NCBI GenBank assembly: GCA_001662425.1
Contig: BDDC01001553.1
Coordinates: forward strand, 6,603-24,122
Source: Chlamydomonas sphaeroides
Lineage: Eukaryota > Chlorophyta > Chlorophyceae > Chlamydomonadales > Chlamydomonadaceae
DNA: 17,520 nucleotides
Direction: 5' to 3'
Under the pieces are notes generated by a model that did not search any database, was not told the origin of the DNA, and saw only the letters and a program-made list of their open reading frames with translations. Positions within the stretch are counted from its first letter, which is position 1. Each line of letters begins with the position of its first letter. The position numbers were made by a program, and so were the translations under genes. This document shows positions 1 through 8,340 of the stretch, one piece after another.

Positions 1-97
1 GGTGCAGGGGCGACAGCGAGGTGTGCTGGGGGGCCGCAGGGCGTATGCAGCGGGGAGGTCACCGCGCGATGGGCCGCTGAAGGGCTCGGGCGTGCAG

Positions 98-115
98 GGA
101 GGCGTCTGGGCTTCG
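98..115 (+). other. Tentative upstream kinase exon (start of glycine loop)
   Basis: An AG at 96-97 and a GT at 116-117 bracket 18 bases. Joined in the phase required by the exon at 229, they would read RRLGF followed by the split Gly. This gives LGFG before YGTVYRG. It supplies a glycine-loop start, but the loop would be one residue shorter than the usual GxGxxG spacing, so the splice choice may be wrong. Nothing else in 1-228 fits better by eye. The rest of 1-228 looks intronic. Confidence 0.25.
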
Positions 116-228
116 GTGCGGCCCCCTGCAGTGTGTTGGGCACACGGTAGGACCCCCGTGCACGTCTGACCTACTCGCCCCTGCCGCTGCCGCCTTGTCT
201 CGCTGCCACCGGCCCCTGCCTCCGCCAG

Positions 229-3200
229 GTTACGGAACGGTCTACAGGTCAGCACAGGGGCAGGGCGGGCAGCAGGATGACGGGGTGGCAGGGGGCACGG
301 CGCCAGGGCGCGGGGGGCAGTGCCAGTGGTCTAGCAGCCGGCAGGGCCACTGCACACCGGGGGCCTGACTGGTGTGCTGCCCTCCCGTGCGCTTCGCCGC
401 CCGCGGGCCGCACCTGCCGCCGTTCGCACCCACAGGGGCATCTTCCATGGAGCCGAGGTGCGGACGATGTGCTCGCGCGGCGGCGCTGACCCCCTGTGTT
501 GCTGCAGGCCTTTGTGGGGGGCGTGCTGTGGTCGCATGCCTACAGCTTCATCCACAGAACAGCATCCCCCACGGGCCTTGCATGCGGCCGAGGGCAGTGC
601 AGTATGCTCCTTGCCGGAGCCATTGGCACGCCCTGGTCCGCACGCACCCCGCTCGCCCCCACCCGCCCACCTACCTCGCCCACGCCATCCCTCCCAGGTC
701 GCCGTCAAGGTGATCCGCCAGTCGCAGCTGGCGGCGGTAGCCTCCTCGTGCAGCCTGCTGCAGTCGGCGACCAACATCGACAGCCCCGGGGCCAACGACG
801 CCGGGCCGCTGCTGCTGCAAAAGCAGCACCTCCACGACGCGCTGGAGCTGGTCGCCAGCGTGTCGATGAGGTGCGAGCACATATGCAACCGGCGGGGCAG
901 GGCTCGTGCTCACGCGGCCACGCAGGTCGTGCTGTCCCATGGGTCTGTGCTCTGCTGCCCCTTGTGAACCGCACGCTCTGCCCGCCTCCCCCTGCAACCG
1001 CGCGCCTCCGCAGCCACACCAACATCGTGCAGGTGCCCGCCTGGTTCATGGACGTCAGGTGGGGTGGCGCGTGCCGGGCGTCGCCGTGTGCGGTGCCGTC
1101 CCCTACGGTGCTCCCTCGCCACCAGAATGCCCGAGCTCCTCACATCAGACATCCTGACCATGCATCAGCCTCCCAACTTACCAGCAAACAAACATACGTC
1201 TTGCAGGGTTCACAACGACGGCACCGTCGGCGGCAACGGGCCCGACCCCAGCGAGTCTAGTCCGCTGACGCTGCGCCGCCTCACCTCCAACCTCGATTCC
1301 AACAAGCTGCCGTCGTCGGAAGCAGGCAAGTGCACGATGATAGCGCGGCAGCGACGCATAGCGGGGCTGCCGCGTACCACATGGGGGGGCCGCGCTGCGG
1401 GGAAGGCTGTGGCCAACGCACCCGTCAATGCATGTGCCGCTTCCGCGCTCGCGCCGCGCCCCACAGGCGAGGGTGCCATGGTCCTGATCCTCGAGTACTG
1501 TGAGTCACGCCACGAACTGCCACGCATCGCCATACCGCCGTACAGTCGTACCACACAGCCGCCCCTCGCCGCCGGCTCGCCCACGCCTCTCCGGGCGTCG
1601 GCCGGCCAGTGTCCCACACACGGACACGCTCACAGCCTCGCAGCGTTTGTGGCGGTGCTCCTCCCGCCCTTTGCCCTGGGCTGGCTTCCCAAGCCATGTG
1701 TGCGGACTGCGCCACAGCCCTGGCCATGGGTGCTGACCGCTGCCGCCCTGTCCTCCGCACGTGCCGCACGCACGCCGCAGGCGACCGCGGAAGCCTGTGC
1801 GACGCCATCACCAAGCGCGCCTTCATTGAGAAGGTGGCGCCAAGTGAGTGGCAGCATGTGGCCCCGTTCACAAGGCGGGCGTGCGGGGATAGGTTGGGTG
1901 GGTTTCCTGATTGGGCGGCGCATGTAGAACCAAGCGCTGTCACCGCGGCGCCGCAGAGGCCGGCTCCATGGCGGGCAAGACGTACTACGCCATGAACATG
2001 CGCGTGAGTGCGGCGCGACCTGCCGTGCGCGACCTGCCGTGACACTGCCGTACGCGGCAACCATGTGCAGCGGTCGGCCCCGTACGCCCCGCTGATCCCG
2101 CGTAGGGCGCACCTGCTGCCGCCGACCCGGCGCCCCGCGACCGCCGCCACCTGCACCTGCTCGCCGCAGCCGCGCATGGCCCCCGCTGCCAGCCCCCTGA
2201 GAGCCCCTCATGCAGTCGGCGCGCGGCCACCGCCCCGTCTGTGCTATCCACACGGCGACACAACCTCTTGCCAATACTTGCCACCTCAGTCTGTCTACGC
2301 AACGCTGCTGGAGGTGGCCCTGGCGCTGCGCCACATGCACGGCCTGCACCTGGTGGGGGGAGGGAGAGGAAGGGCGCCAGGGGGAAATAGAAACACGGAG
2401 GGGCTGCAGCAGCAGTGTGTGGGAGCCCACCCGACGACTGGAGGCCACCACTGGCGGCCGACCGCACCCGCCTGTCTGCCTGTGCTGATATGCAGGCTGA
2501 GCTTCCCGCCTACTCTCCCCTATCTCTCGCTCTTGACTGGAGTTCTCACCGCCCTCGGCCCTCCCACGCAACTGCCCCGTGGCCCCAGGTGCACTGCGAC
2601 CTCAAGCCGCAGAACGTGCTGCTCAAGAGCAGCCCCCGCGACCCGCGCGGCTTCACCGCCAAGCTCTCGGACTTCGGCCTAAGCAAAATGGTGGGATGGG
2701 CGGGGAGGAGAGGAGAGATTGTGAGGGCGAGGAGCCAGGGGGCGGTGTGCGGGGCGCGCAACCAGAGGGGGGGCATGCGCCCCGCGGCCTCGTCTGGCGG
2801 CGCCACACCCTCCGGGAGCGGCGGCGCTGCATCCCCACCCTCGCGCTCACTCGGCCGCGTGTGTCTCACGCGAGACCAGGTTGAGGCATGCTTAGCAGCA
2901 CGGGCGGCAACCAACCGGCTGCGGACCTGGTGCTGTTGCTGCGCCCTGTGTAGATGGCGCACGACGACGATGGGCAGCTGTTCATCGACGACGCGGTGGC
3001 CTCGGGCACCATCACCCACGTGGCGCCCGAGGTGCTGCTAGGTGCGAGCGACGGGGGCAGAGCGACGGGGGCGTAGGAGGGCAGGGGAGCGGTAGCCAGA
3101 GTAAAGGATGACGTGTGTTTCTGCATAGAAGCCGTTGTCGACCGTTGTTTACCGTTGCCGCGCCCGCTCGCCCTCCACCTCGCAACGCCAGGCGGCAAAT

Positions 3201-3804
3201 CGATCAACGCGTCCGTAGATATCTACGGTGGGTACAGGACAGGTGCCGGTGTGGGATGCAGGGAGGGCATCCCGGCACTACGCGTGGCTGCGTCCTGATT
3301 GAGCAAAATGGTGCCGGCCTGACGCAATCTGCCGTACACACGCATGCATGCCGTACGCCCCGCAGCCTTCGGCATCCTGATGTACCAGATGCTGTGCGGC
3401 ATGCGGGTGTACGACAACATGAGCGCAGCCGAGATCGCGTCGCACGTGGCGCACAAGCACCTGCGCCCCAGCATGCCGTCGTGGGCGCCCGCCCAATACT
3501 GGTGAGCGAGACGGCGCCGCGACAGCTCGCACACATGCTACCAAGCAACGACATGCTATGCGTGTGTGCGCCTAAATTGGTGGCGAAGGAATGAGGAATG
3601 TGCGCGTCCCAACGCTACGCGACGGCCCCATCCCATCTTCACTTTTCTCGCAGCTCGTTGGCGGAGCGCTGCTGGGCGGCCTCGCCCGCGGACCGGCCCA
3701 CCGCCGAGGAGCTGGTCGCAGACCTGGAGGCAATCCTGGACGCGAAGAGATGCGCGCGAGCCGCTAGCAGCAGCGCCACCACGGGCAGGCCAGCCGCGAG
3801 GTAG
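229..3804 (+). CDS. TKL-type serine/threonine (or dual-specificity) protein kinase, 5'-partial, 14 exons
   Basis: Exons, all phase-consistent: 229-247, 436-457, 698-870, 1014-1058, 1207-1325, 1467-1499, 1781-1843, 1957-2003, 2290-2352, 2589-2690, 2954-3041, 3192-3227, 3366-3501, 3654-3804 (stop TAG 3802-3804). They encode 364 residues after a split first codon. Numbering from the first full codon: glycine-loop end YGTVYRG at 1-7; VAVK with ATP-binding Lys17; candidate helix-C Glu63; a low-complexity insert at about 86-125; hinge LILEYCDRGSL; catalytic HCDLKPQN with Asp198; DFG with Asp222; APE at 252-254; helix-F Asp267 in SVDIYAFG; and CW...RPT with Arg329 near the C-terminus. The CW...RP signature and DFGLSK point to the TKL group. 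Arg of HRD is Cys, so this is a non-RD kinase. The protein ends about 35 residues after Arg329, so there is no C-terminal domain. The N-terminus lies off the window, so substrate and localisation are unknown. The exact edges of the smallest exons are inferred. Confidence 0.85.
1326..1466 (+). other. GC-AG intron in the kinase gene
   Basis: The only donor here that keeps the frame is CAG|GCAAGT at 1323-1331, a GC donor that otherwise matches the extended donor consensus perfectly. The acceptor is CCCACAG ending at 1466. Joining yields SSEAGEGAMVLILEYC, which runs directly into the kinase hinge strand. The other introns called in this gene begin with GT. Confidence 0.7.
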
Positions 3805-4003
3805 TGAGGCTCCGCGAGCGGGCGCAGGACAGCTGCCCTGCTCACAGCCTCGCGCGCCTTGTCCAAGCGGCCACTTGACGCACCGGCTGCAGCGCGGCCA
3901 GGCAACGGGCAGGCGCTTTGGACACGCGACGCCGGGCGGCCTCTCGACGTCCGCTCGGCGTCCTCTGAACGTCCTCTGTACATGCTTTTGGCTTCCCTCT
4001 GGA

Positions 4004-4063
4004 CGTCTTTTAGGGGTTTTGGGGAGGCGTGTGCGTCTTTTAGGGGTTTTGGGGAGGCGTGTG
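4004..4063 (+). repeat. Perfect 30-bp tandem duplication, telomere-like and G4-forming, in kinase 3' UTR
   Basis: Two identical 30-base units lie at 4004-4033 and 4034-4063. Each contains TTTTAGGGG followed by TTTTGGGGAGG. Together they give four runs of four G (4013-4016, 4021-4024, 4043-4046, 4051-4054), a sequence able to form a G-quadruplex on the + strand. TTTTAGGG is the known telomere unit of Chlamydomonas. Just upstream, at 3958-3979, CGTCCTCTG occurs twice, which suggests the duplication sits at the end of an older, decayed array. The copies lie between the kinase stop codon and the TGTAA signal at 4116. Confidence 0.9.
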
Positions 4064-4115
4064 GCCCCACGGACGGCGCCCGGCAGAGCGGCTCCAGGCG
4101 GTTGTGCCAGCGCCG

Positions 4116-4120
4116 TGTAA
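4116..4120 (+). terminator. TGTAA polyadenylation signal, likely for the kinase mRNA
   Basis: TGTAA is the polyadenylation signal used by volvocine green algae in place of AATAAA, with cleavage roughly 10-20 bases downstream. This copy, in GCCGTGTAAAGC, is the first I found after the kinase stop codon and would give a 3' UTR of about 330 bases. A five-base motif can occur by chance, so the call rests on position. Confidence 0.5.
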
Positions 4121-6087
4121 AGCAGATTCGTCAGGGCGCATCAGTGCGGCGCCGCGTCGTGGGGTGCGCCATGTGACTGTGAGCAGGGGTGCGATGTTGG
4201 CGGGGGGCCGCACGGCTGCCCTGCGCCGTGCGGGAGATGTGCCTGAATGCAGGCGGGCGCGTGGACAGCAAGTGAGAGGCTTACAAGCCGAGAGGCTGCC
4301 GCGCCCACACGGCCACGGCCTGGCGGGGCGGCTCATCGAGGCAAGCTACATGGGATTCGCGGTCGTGAGGCGCCGCACGCACGGCCGAAGCCGGACGTGG
4401 CGGTGCGCAGAGAGACGAAGCAGCGTGTGGCTCGGCGGCATGTGCGGCAGGCCGGCAGGGAGGCAGACAGATCTGGAGGGGCGTCGCCGCGTCACCGCTC
4501 CCTCGCGCTAGCGGGGAGGGGCGGCGTTGCAATCGCAAGCCACCCGGAGCTAGAGCGCGCGTGGGCATTCGAGCAGGGGCCAAGGCGTGTGTGTGGGTGA
4601 GTCATGTGAGCGCAGCCTTCCGTGGTATGGGCGGTGCGAGCGACGGAGGCGGCGGGGCCCCGCCCTGTGACTCGGCTGGCAGAGCAGTTGGAGCCGTCTC
4701 GCGAGCGGCGTGGGCCTTCGGTGCGCTTGGAGCCCTCAGGGGCCGAGCCATGGGTCGTGTCGGAGCTGCCGAGCTGCTGGCTGGGCAGCGGTATGGGCCC
4801 GTGCAGGGCTGGGAGAGGCGGCAATTCTCAACCGAACATAATTCCTGGGCGCTGATGGATGGGTTGAGCTGTGCGTGATGAGGGCGTACGAGTGGCGGGC
4901 TGTGTGCCTGGGTTGGCATGTGAGTGGGGGCCGAGCCTACCGGTAGATCGCGGGTGGTGGTGGGTGGAGTCGTCCCACGGTGTGGGCTTGGTGTGGGGGC
5001 CCTTGGTGGCCGTGGAAGGTTTAATTTCGCAGGAAACTGCGTGTGATATCGTTCCTGTGTGTTGCAGAGACCTAAGATGATCGGTACGGCATGTGACTCT
5101 CCGCTTCAGCGCCCCCGTGGGGAGGCCGCCCTTTGATAAGTTCACAGTTGGGCGAGGGCGTGTGGCGCTTGGTGCGGGCGTCTCCAGCAACCAAGCGCAA
5201 GCCAAGAGCGCTGCTGGCTGTTTGGCTTCCCCTCCCCGGGGCACTGCGCACGCCCTGGCAATCACACCCTATCGGTGCCGAACCCTACACACATGCTAGT
5301 ACTATGCTTTTCTAGAAGTTACCTCTCGCGTGGCGACGTCGCGTTGGCTTTGATGTTGATAGCACAATTGGCTCTTCGCACGGCGTGGCGACTTGCAGTG
5401 GGGGCGCAAGCAACCGGCGCCGTGGGCTGGCGTTGAGGGACTTCACCACTGGCATGTAGCGGGCTGCCTCGCGGCACGATTTCATCAGGGATCTTGTGCA
5501 TCCCCTATGTGCAAGCAAGAGCTGGTGCTAGTGTGCAGCCGACCGGTGGTTGCGGTCGCCCTATAATGAGCACCTGGGGGCGCCCGCACTCTGCAGCGCA
5601 GGGGCAGCAGTGCCCTGGCGGCAACCGGTATGTTGCTATCTAGTCTCCGTATCCAAAGCTTTTATTGCCACTGTTGGGTGAGCGTCGTTTGGCGCGTGCG
5701 AGGCAAGAGAGGAGGCATCGCAGGGCACCTGTCCTTTTGTTTGGAATTTCTGCTTCGCTGGCTGCGAGGCTGCGCGTGCCGGAATGTAGCGGCGCGCGCG
5801 GGCGTGTGGGTACGAGATGGTGGTGTGGGGCGCCTCGCATGTGACCGCCGTACCTTTGGGCGTTGGCTTGCACGGAGACTGACCAGCGTGTAGCGACGAC
5901 GAGGGCGAGGAGGAGGAGCTTGCGTCCCATGGGACGCACCCCCTAGATGCTGGCCGGGGCTTGGCGCCACGGCGCCTCGTGCCTGCTAGGGCAACTGCCT
6001 GCCCGCTAGCCCGTTGCCGCGGCTGCCGGCCGCGCCGAACGGCATGGCAGCACCCTGCTCCCCTAGCTGTACAGGCCACCACACGGC

Positions 6088-6133
6088 CCACAGGCTTGCG
6101 GTTTGGCAGACGAACAGCAAGTCCACAGGCTTG
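6088..6133. repeat. Short direct repeat CCACAGGCTTG, two copies
   Basis: CCACAGGCTTG occurs at 6088-6098 and again at 6123-6133. The second copy continues into TGG, so CCACA and TGTGG can pair as a small stem over GGCT. No coding meaning is apparent. It immediately precedes the TG/CG tract at 6161. Confidence 0.5.
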
Positions 6134-6160
6134 TGGGTTGTGCCACGGCCGGCCGGCGCT

Positions 6161-6232
6161 TGCGTGTGCGCGTATGTGTGCGTACGTGTACGTGTGAATG
6201 TGCGCTTGTGTACGTGTGAACATGTGCTTGTG
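6161..6232. repeat. Alternating purine-pyrimidine TG/CG/TA tract
   Basis: About 70 bases consist almost wholly of TG, CG and TA steps, such as TGCGTGTGCGCGTATGTGTG. It is interrupted at the GTGAATG and GTGAACATG segments. Such tracts are prone to Z-DNA and to slippage. It lies in the intergenic region away from both genes. Confidence 0.8.
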
Positions 6233-6632
6233 CGGAGCTTTCTCCGCGGGGTCTGGGGCGGTGCAGGCTCCTGGTGCCCCCTGCGCATAGGGGCAGCCGC
6301 AACGAGTCAGTGCGCCGCCAGCTGGCACCCACCCATCCACCTAGAAAAGTGACGTGTGAGCTTGCTTGTATATGTGTTAGGTTTGGGGCGCTGGTGCGGT
6401 TGCTGTGGAGTAGTGCGGCGGGGCTCGGCCCCACGTCGTCACGTTGCTACGTGTGCGTTGACGTGTTCGTACAGGTGTTGGAGGCCACTGTGAGGCTGCG
6501 GCACCGGCGCTTCTGGCGGCGCCTTGGTGCTTTTGCGCCTGCTGCTCCTCGCGTGAGCCCTAGTATAAGTCCAGCTGCCCACCTGCCTTCCCTCCTCCCG
6601 GGTGTGACCCGCCGGGCCCGCGCTCAGGTGGC

Positions 6633-6653
6633 CTGCTGCTGCTGCTGCTGCTG
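6633..6653 (+). repeat. (CTG)7 trinucleotide repeat
   Basis: Seven uninterrupted CTG units stand just after GGTGGC. The reading frames around it are short and show no recognisable protein, so I treat it as a microsatellite rather than a Leu or Ala run of a gene. Confidence 0.85.
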
Positions 6654-6705
6654 GGGCAGCCCGCGGCACATCCAGCCCGCGGCCCCCTGCTCATTTTGAC
6701 GAAAC

Positions 6706-6788
6706 ATGCCCCGGCGCGCTCACCCCTAACGTCGGAGAGTTAGGTGTGTCTCCCTCCATTCTTATGTCACAAAAATGCCCCGGCGCGC
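6706..6788. repeat. 14-bp direct repeats flanking a small hairpin
   Basis: ATGCCCCGGCGCGC occurs at 6706-6719 and again, identical, at 6775-6788. Between them, CACCCCTAAC (6721-6730) and GTTAGGTGTG (6739-6748) pair as a 10-bp stem with one mismatch around an 8-base loop. The first direct repeat is followed immediately by the stem. The arrangement could be a tiny non-autonomous element remnant, or a regulatory structure. No transposase or longer terminal repeat is visible. Confidence 0.7.
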
Positions 6789-7417
6789 GACCATTGGAGC
6801 TTTCCCCGGCCTTGCCGCGCGCTTTCGTCCGGACACGCACGACCTGCGTCATCAGCGCAGAGCGCCACCAACCGAGGCATTCGCTCGAGCTGTGGGGCGG
6901 CTGACCTGCGGCGCCGCAGCTCGGCTGATTGTTGCTCGCTAACTTGTTCTCGCCAGCAGGCACGGCCCTCATCGCACGGCGTCAGCCCAAGCAAGCCGCA
7001 ACGTTGAGCGCACCGCCGACCCCGACGGGCCCCCCGCACGCGGAAAAACACGGCGCCACACGACGCCGCCACACCGCTGCTGCGTGCATGGCGGCCCAGC
7101 CGTGCGCGGCATGAAGGCCATCCCGCTGGGGCCCATGCGGGCCGTGCGCCTAGTCACCTGTGGGGCTTGCTGCTGAGACGGGGAGCAGCCTCTGGGAGCA
7201 GCCTCAGCTAAGCCCCGTGCCTGCTCGCGGTGACGGCCTGTCAACACCGCGCCTGCTCTGCCGCCGCTCCCGACTGCCGATTCATGCGTGGCAAGGCTTG
7301 TGGCGGCGGTGTGTTCCAGTGTCAAGGAGAACAGAACCCCACACGCGGCACAGCACGCCCCGTGCGTTCAACATGTAGGGCCGGAATAGAGTACCACCCC
7401 GTACGCGTCGCGCCCCA

Positions 7418-7453
7418 TGTGTGTGTGTTCCCGTGTGTTCCCGTGTGTGTGTG
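7418..7453. repeat. TG-rich simple repeat with CCCGTGTG units
   Basis: The stretch alternates GTGTGTG runs with two TTCCCGTGTG units. It is a short, imperfect simple repeat in the intergenic region, with no coding support. Confidence 0.7.
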
Positions 7454-8111
7454 CCGCGGTCCGCCATACCAGGTATCCCGCCGTTCGACCCGTGTGCAGC
7501 GACAGCGAGCGCAGCAACTGCCGGCCAGCGCGGCCTCAGGCGCCAGCGGGCGCGGCGCCCCAGGGAGCATGCACAGCGCTTGTCCGCCCTAGGCACGGCA
7601 AGAGCCAGCCAGTGCTTGCAGCCGCTTCAGCGCTCGAGTACCGCTGCGCTCCGCCCCACGCAGGCCTTCTTTCTCGTCACCAGACCCTCCGCTACCGGGT
7701 GCAAGTCCGGGCGCGGCCGCCACAGCAGCACAGGCCCACGTCAGGGCTCTCCTGTGGTTCGCTGGACCTGCCCCGCCACGCCGCAGCGCCAACGGCGCCA
7801 GCAGAGCGGAGACCAACAGAGCGGGGCCACAGACGGAGGGCGCACAACGTCACGGGCTCTACATGCACCTCGGCAAGCGCCAAGCGCCATGCGCACGCCA
7901 GCCCCTAGGCAGCAGCCCCCGGCCCCGCCCGCTGCTCCTTGCCCACCTCGCGGCATGCTCCAACACGCCCGCTCGTCCCCATCGCGCCCGTGCCACGCAC
8001 GCCCCCGTCCGCAGCCCCGGCCACGGCCTGCCCTTCCGCGCCAGCAGCTTCCCTCGGGCCGCCTCAATCCCCGGCAGCCTCGCCTACCCCAGCTTCCCCC
8101 AGCTTCCTCCC

Positions 8112-8340
8112 TCAGCCCCGGGAGCAGTACATTCGCAGCGCCCGCAACATGAGATCAATCCCCTCCACCGGCCGCTGCCCGCCACCGCCGCCCGGCCCGC
8201 CCATCGCCAGCCCCATCGCGTCAATCCCGCCGCGGCCCGCCGGCCCCGCGCCGCCTCCTCCGCCCAGCGCGCCAAGCATGCCCGCCGCGTCGCCGCCGCC
8301 CGCCGCCGCCGCCTGCTCGCTGGCCTCCGCTAGCCGACCG
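8112..8340 (-). other. Gly/Ala-rich C-terminal tail of the NUP205-like protein
   Basis: The last ~75 codons run through alanine and glycine blocks, including GGGGGAGPAGRGG and GGPGGGGGQRPVEG. They end in a short likely helix, IDLMLRALRMYCSRG, before the stop. The tail is probably disordered apart from that helix. It has no FG repeats, as expected for a scaffold rather than a barrier nucleoporin. The reading frame is the same as the helical part of the exon, so this is not a frameshift artefact. Confidence 0.65.

Larger units (their letters stand above)
4121..8111. other. Gene-poor convergent intergenic region
   Basis: No frame in this 4-kb stretch shows a recognisable domain or a chain of phase-matched exons. 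The open frames present are short, rich in Ala, Arg, Pro and Cys, and overlap on both strands, as expected by chance at this base composition. The region is less uniformly GC-rich than the genes, with scattered T-rich patches at about 5030, 5310 and 5640-5750. It must hold the 3' UTR of the NUP205-like gene at its right end. Scanning the minus strand by eye from 8111 leftward I saw no TGTAA (TTACA on +) until 4281, so that 3' end may use a variant signal. Confidence 0.6.

Noticed and set aside
1425..2571. Long minus-strand open frames (250 and 313 codons) across the kinase locus
   Set aside because: They cross several kinase exons and introns, are rich in Arg, Gly and Ala, and show no recognisable motif. 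The + strand encodes the conserved kinase motifs in order.
4281..4285. TTACA (TGTAA on the minus strand) as polyadenylation signal for the NUP205-like gene
   Set aside because: It is 3.8 kb beyond the stop codon, an implausibly long 3' UTR. It is probably chance.
5636..6340. 234-codon minus-strand open frame in the intergenic region
   Set aside because: Its His and Thr-rich part is simply the translation of the TG/CG tract, and the remainder overlaps equally long frames on both strands. No domain or start context supports it.
6561..6566. TATA-like sequence in AGTATAAGTCC
   Set aside because: No gene begins downstream on the + strand and both neighbouring genes converge on this region, so a promoter call has no support.
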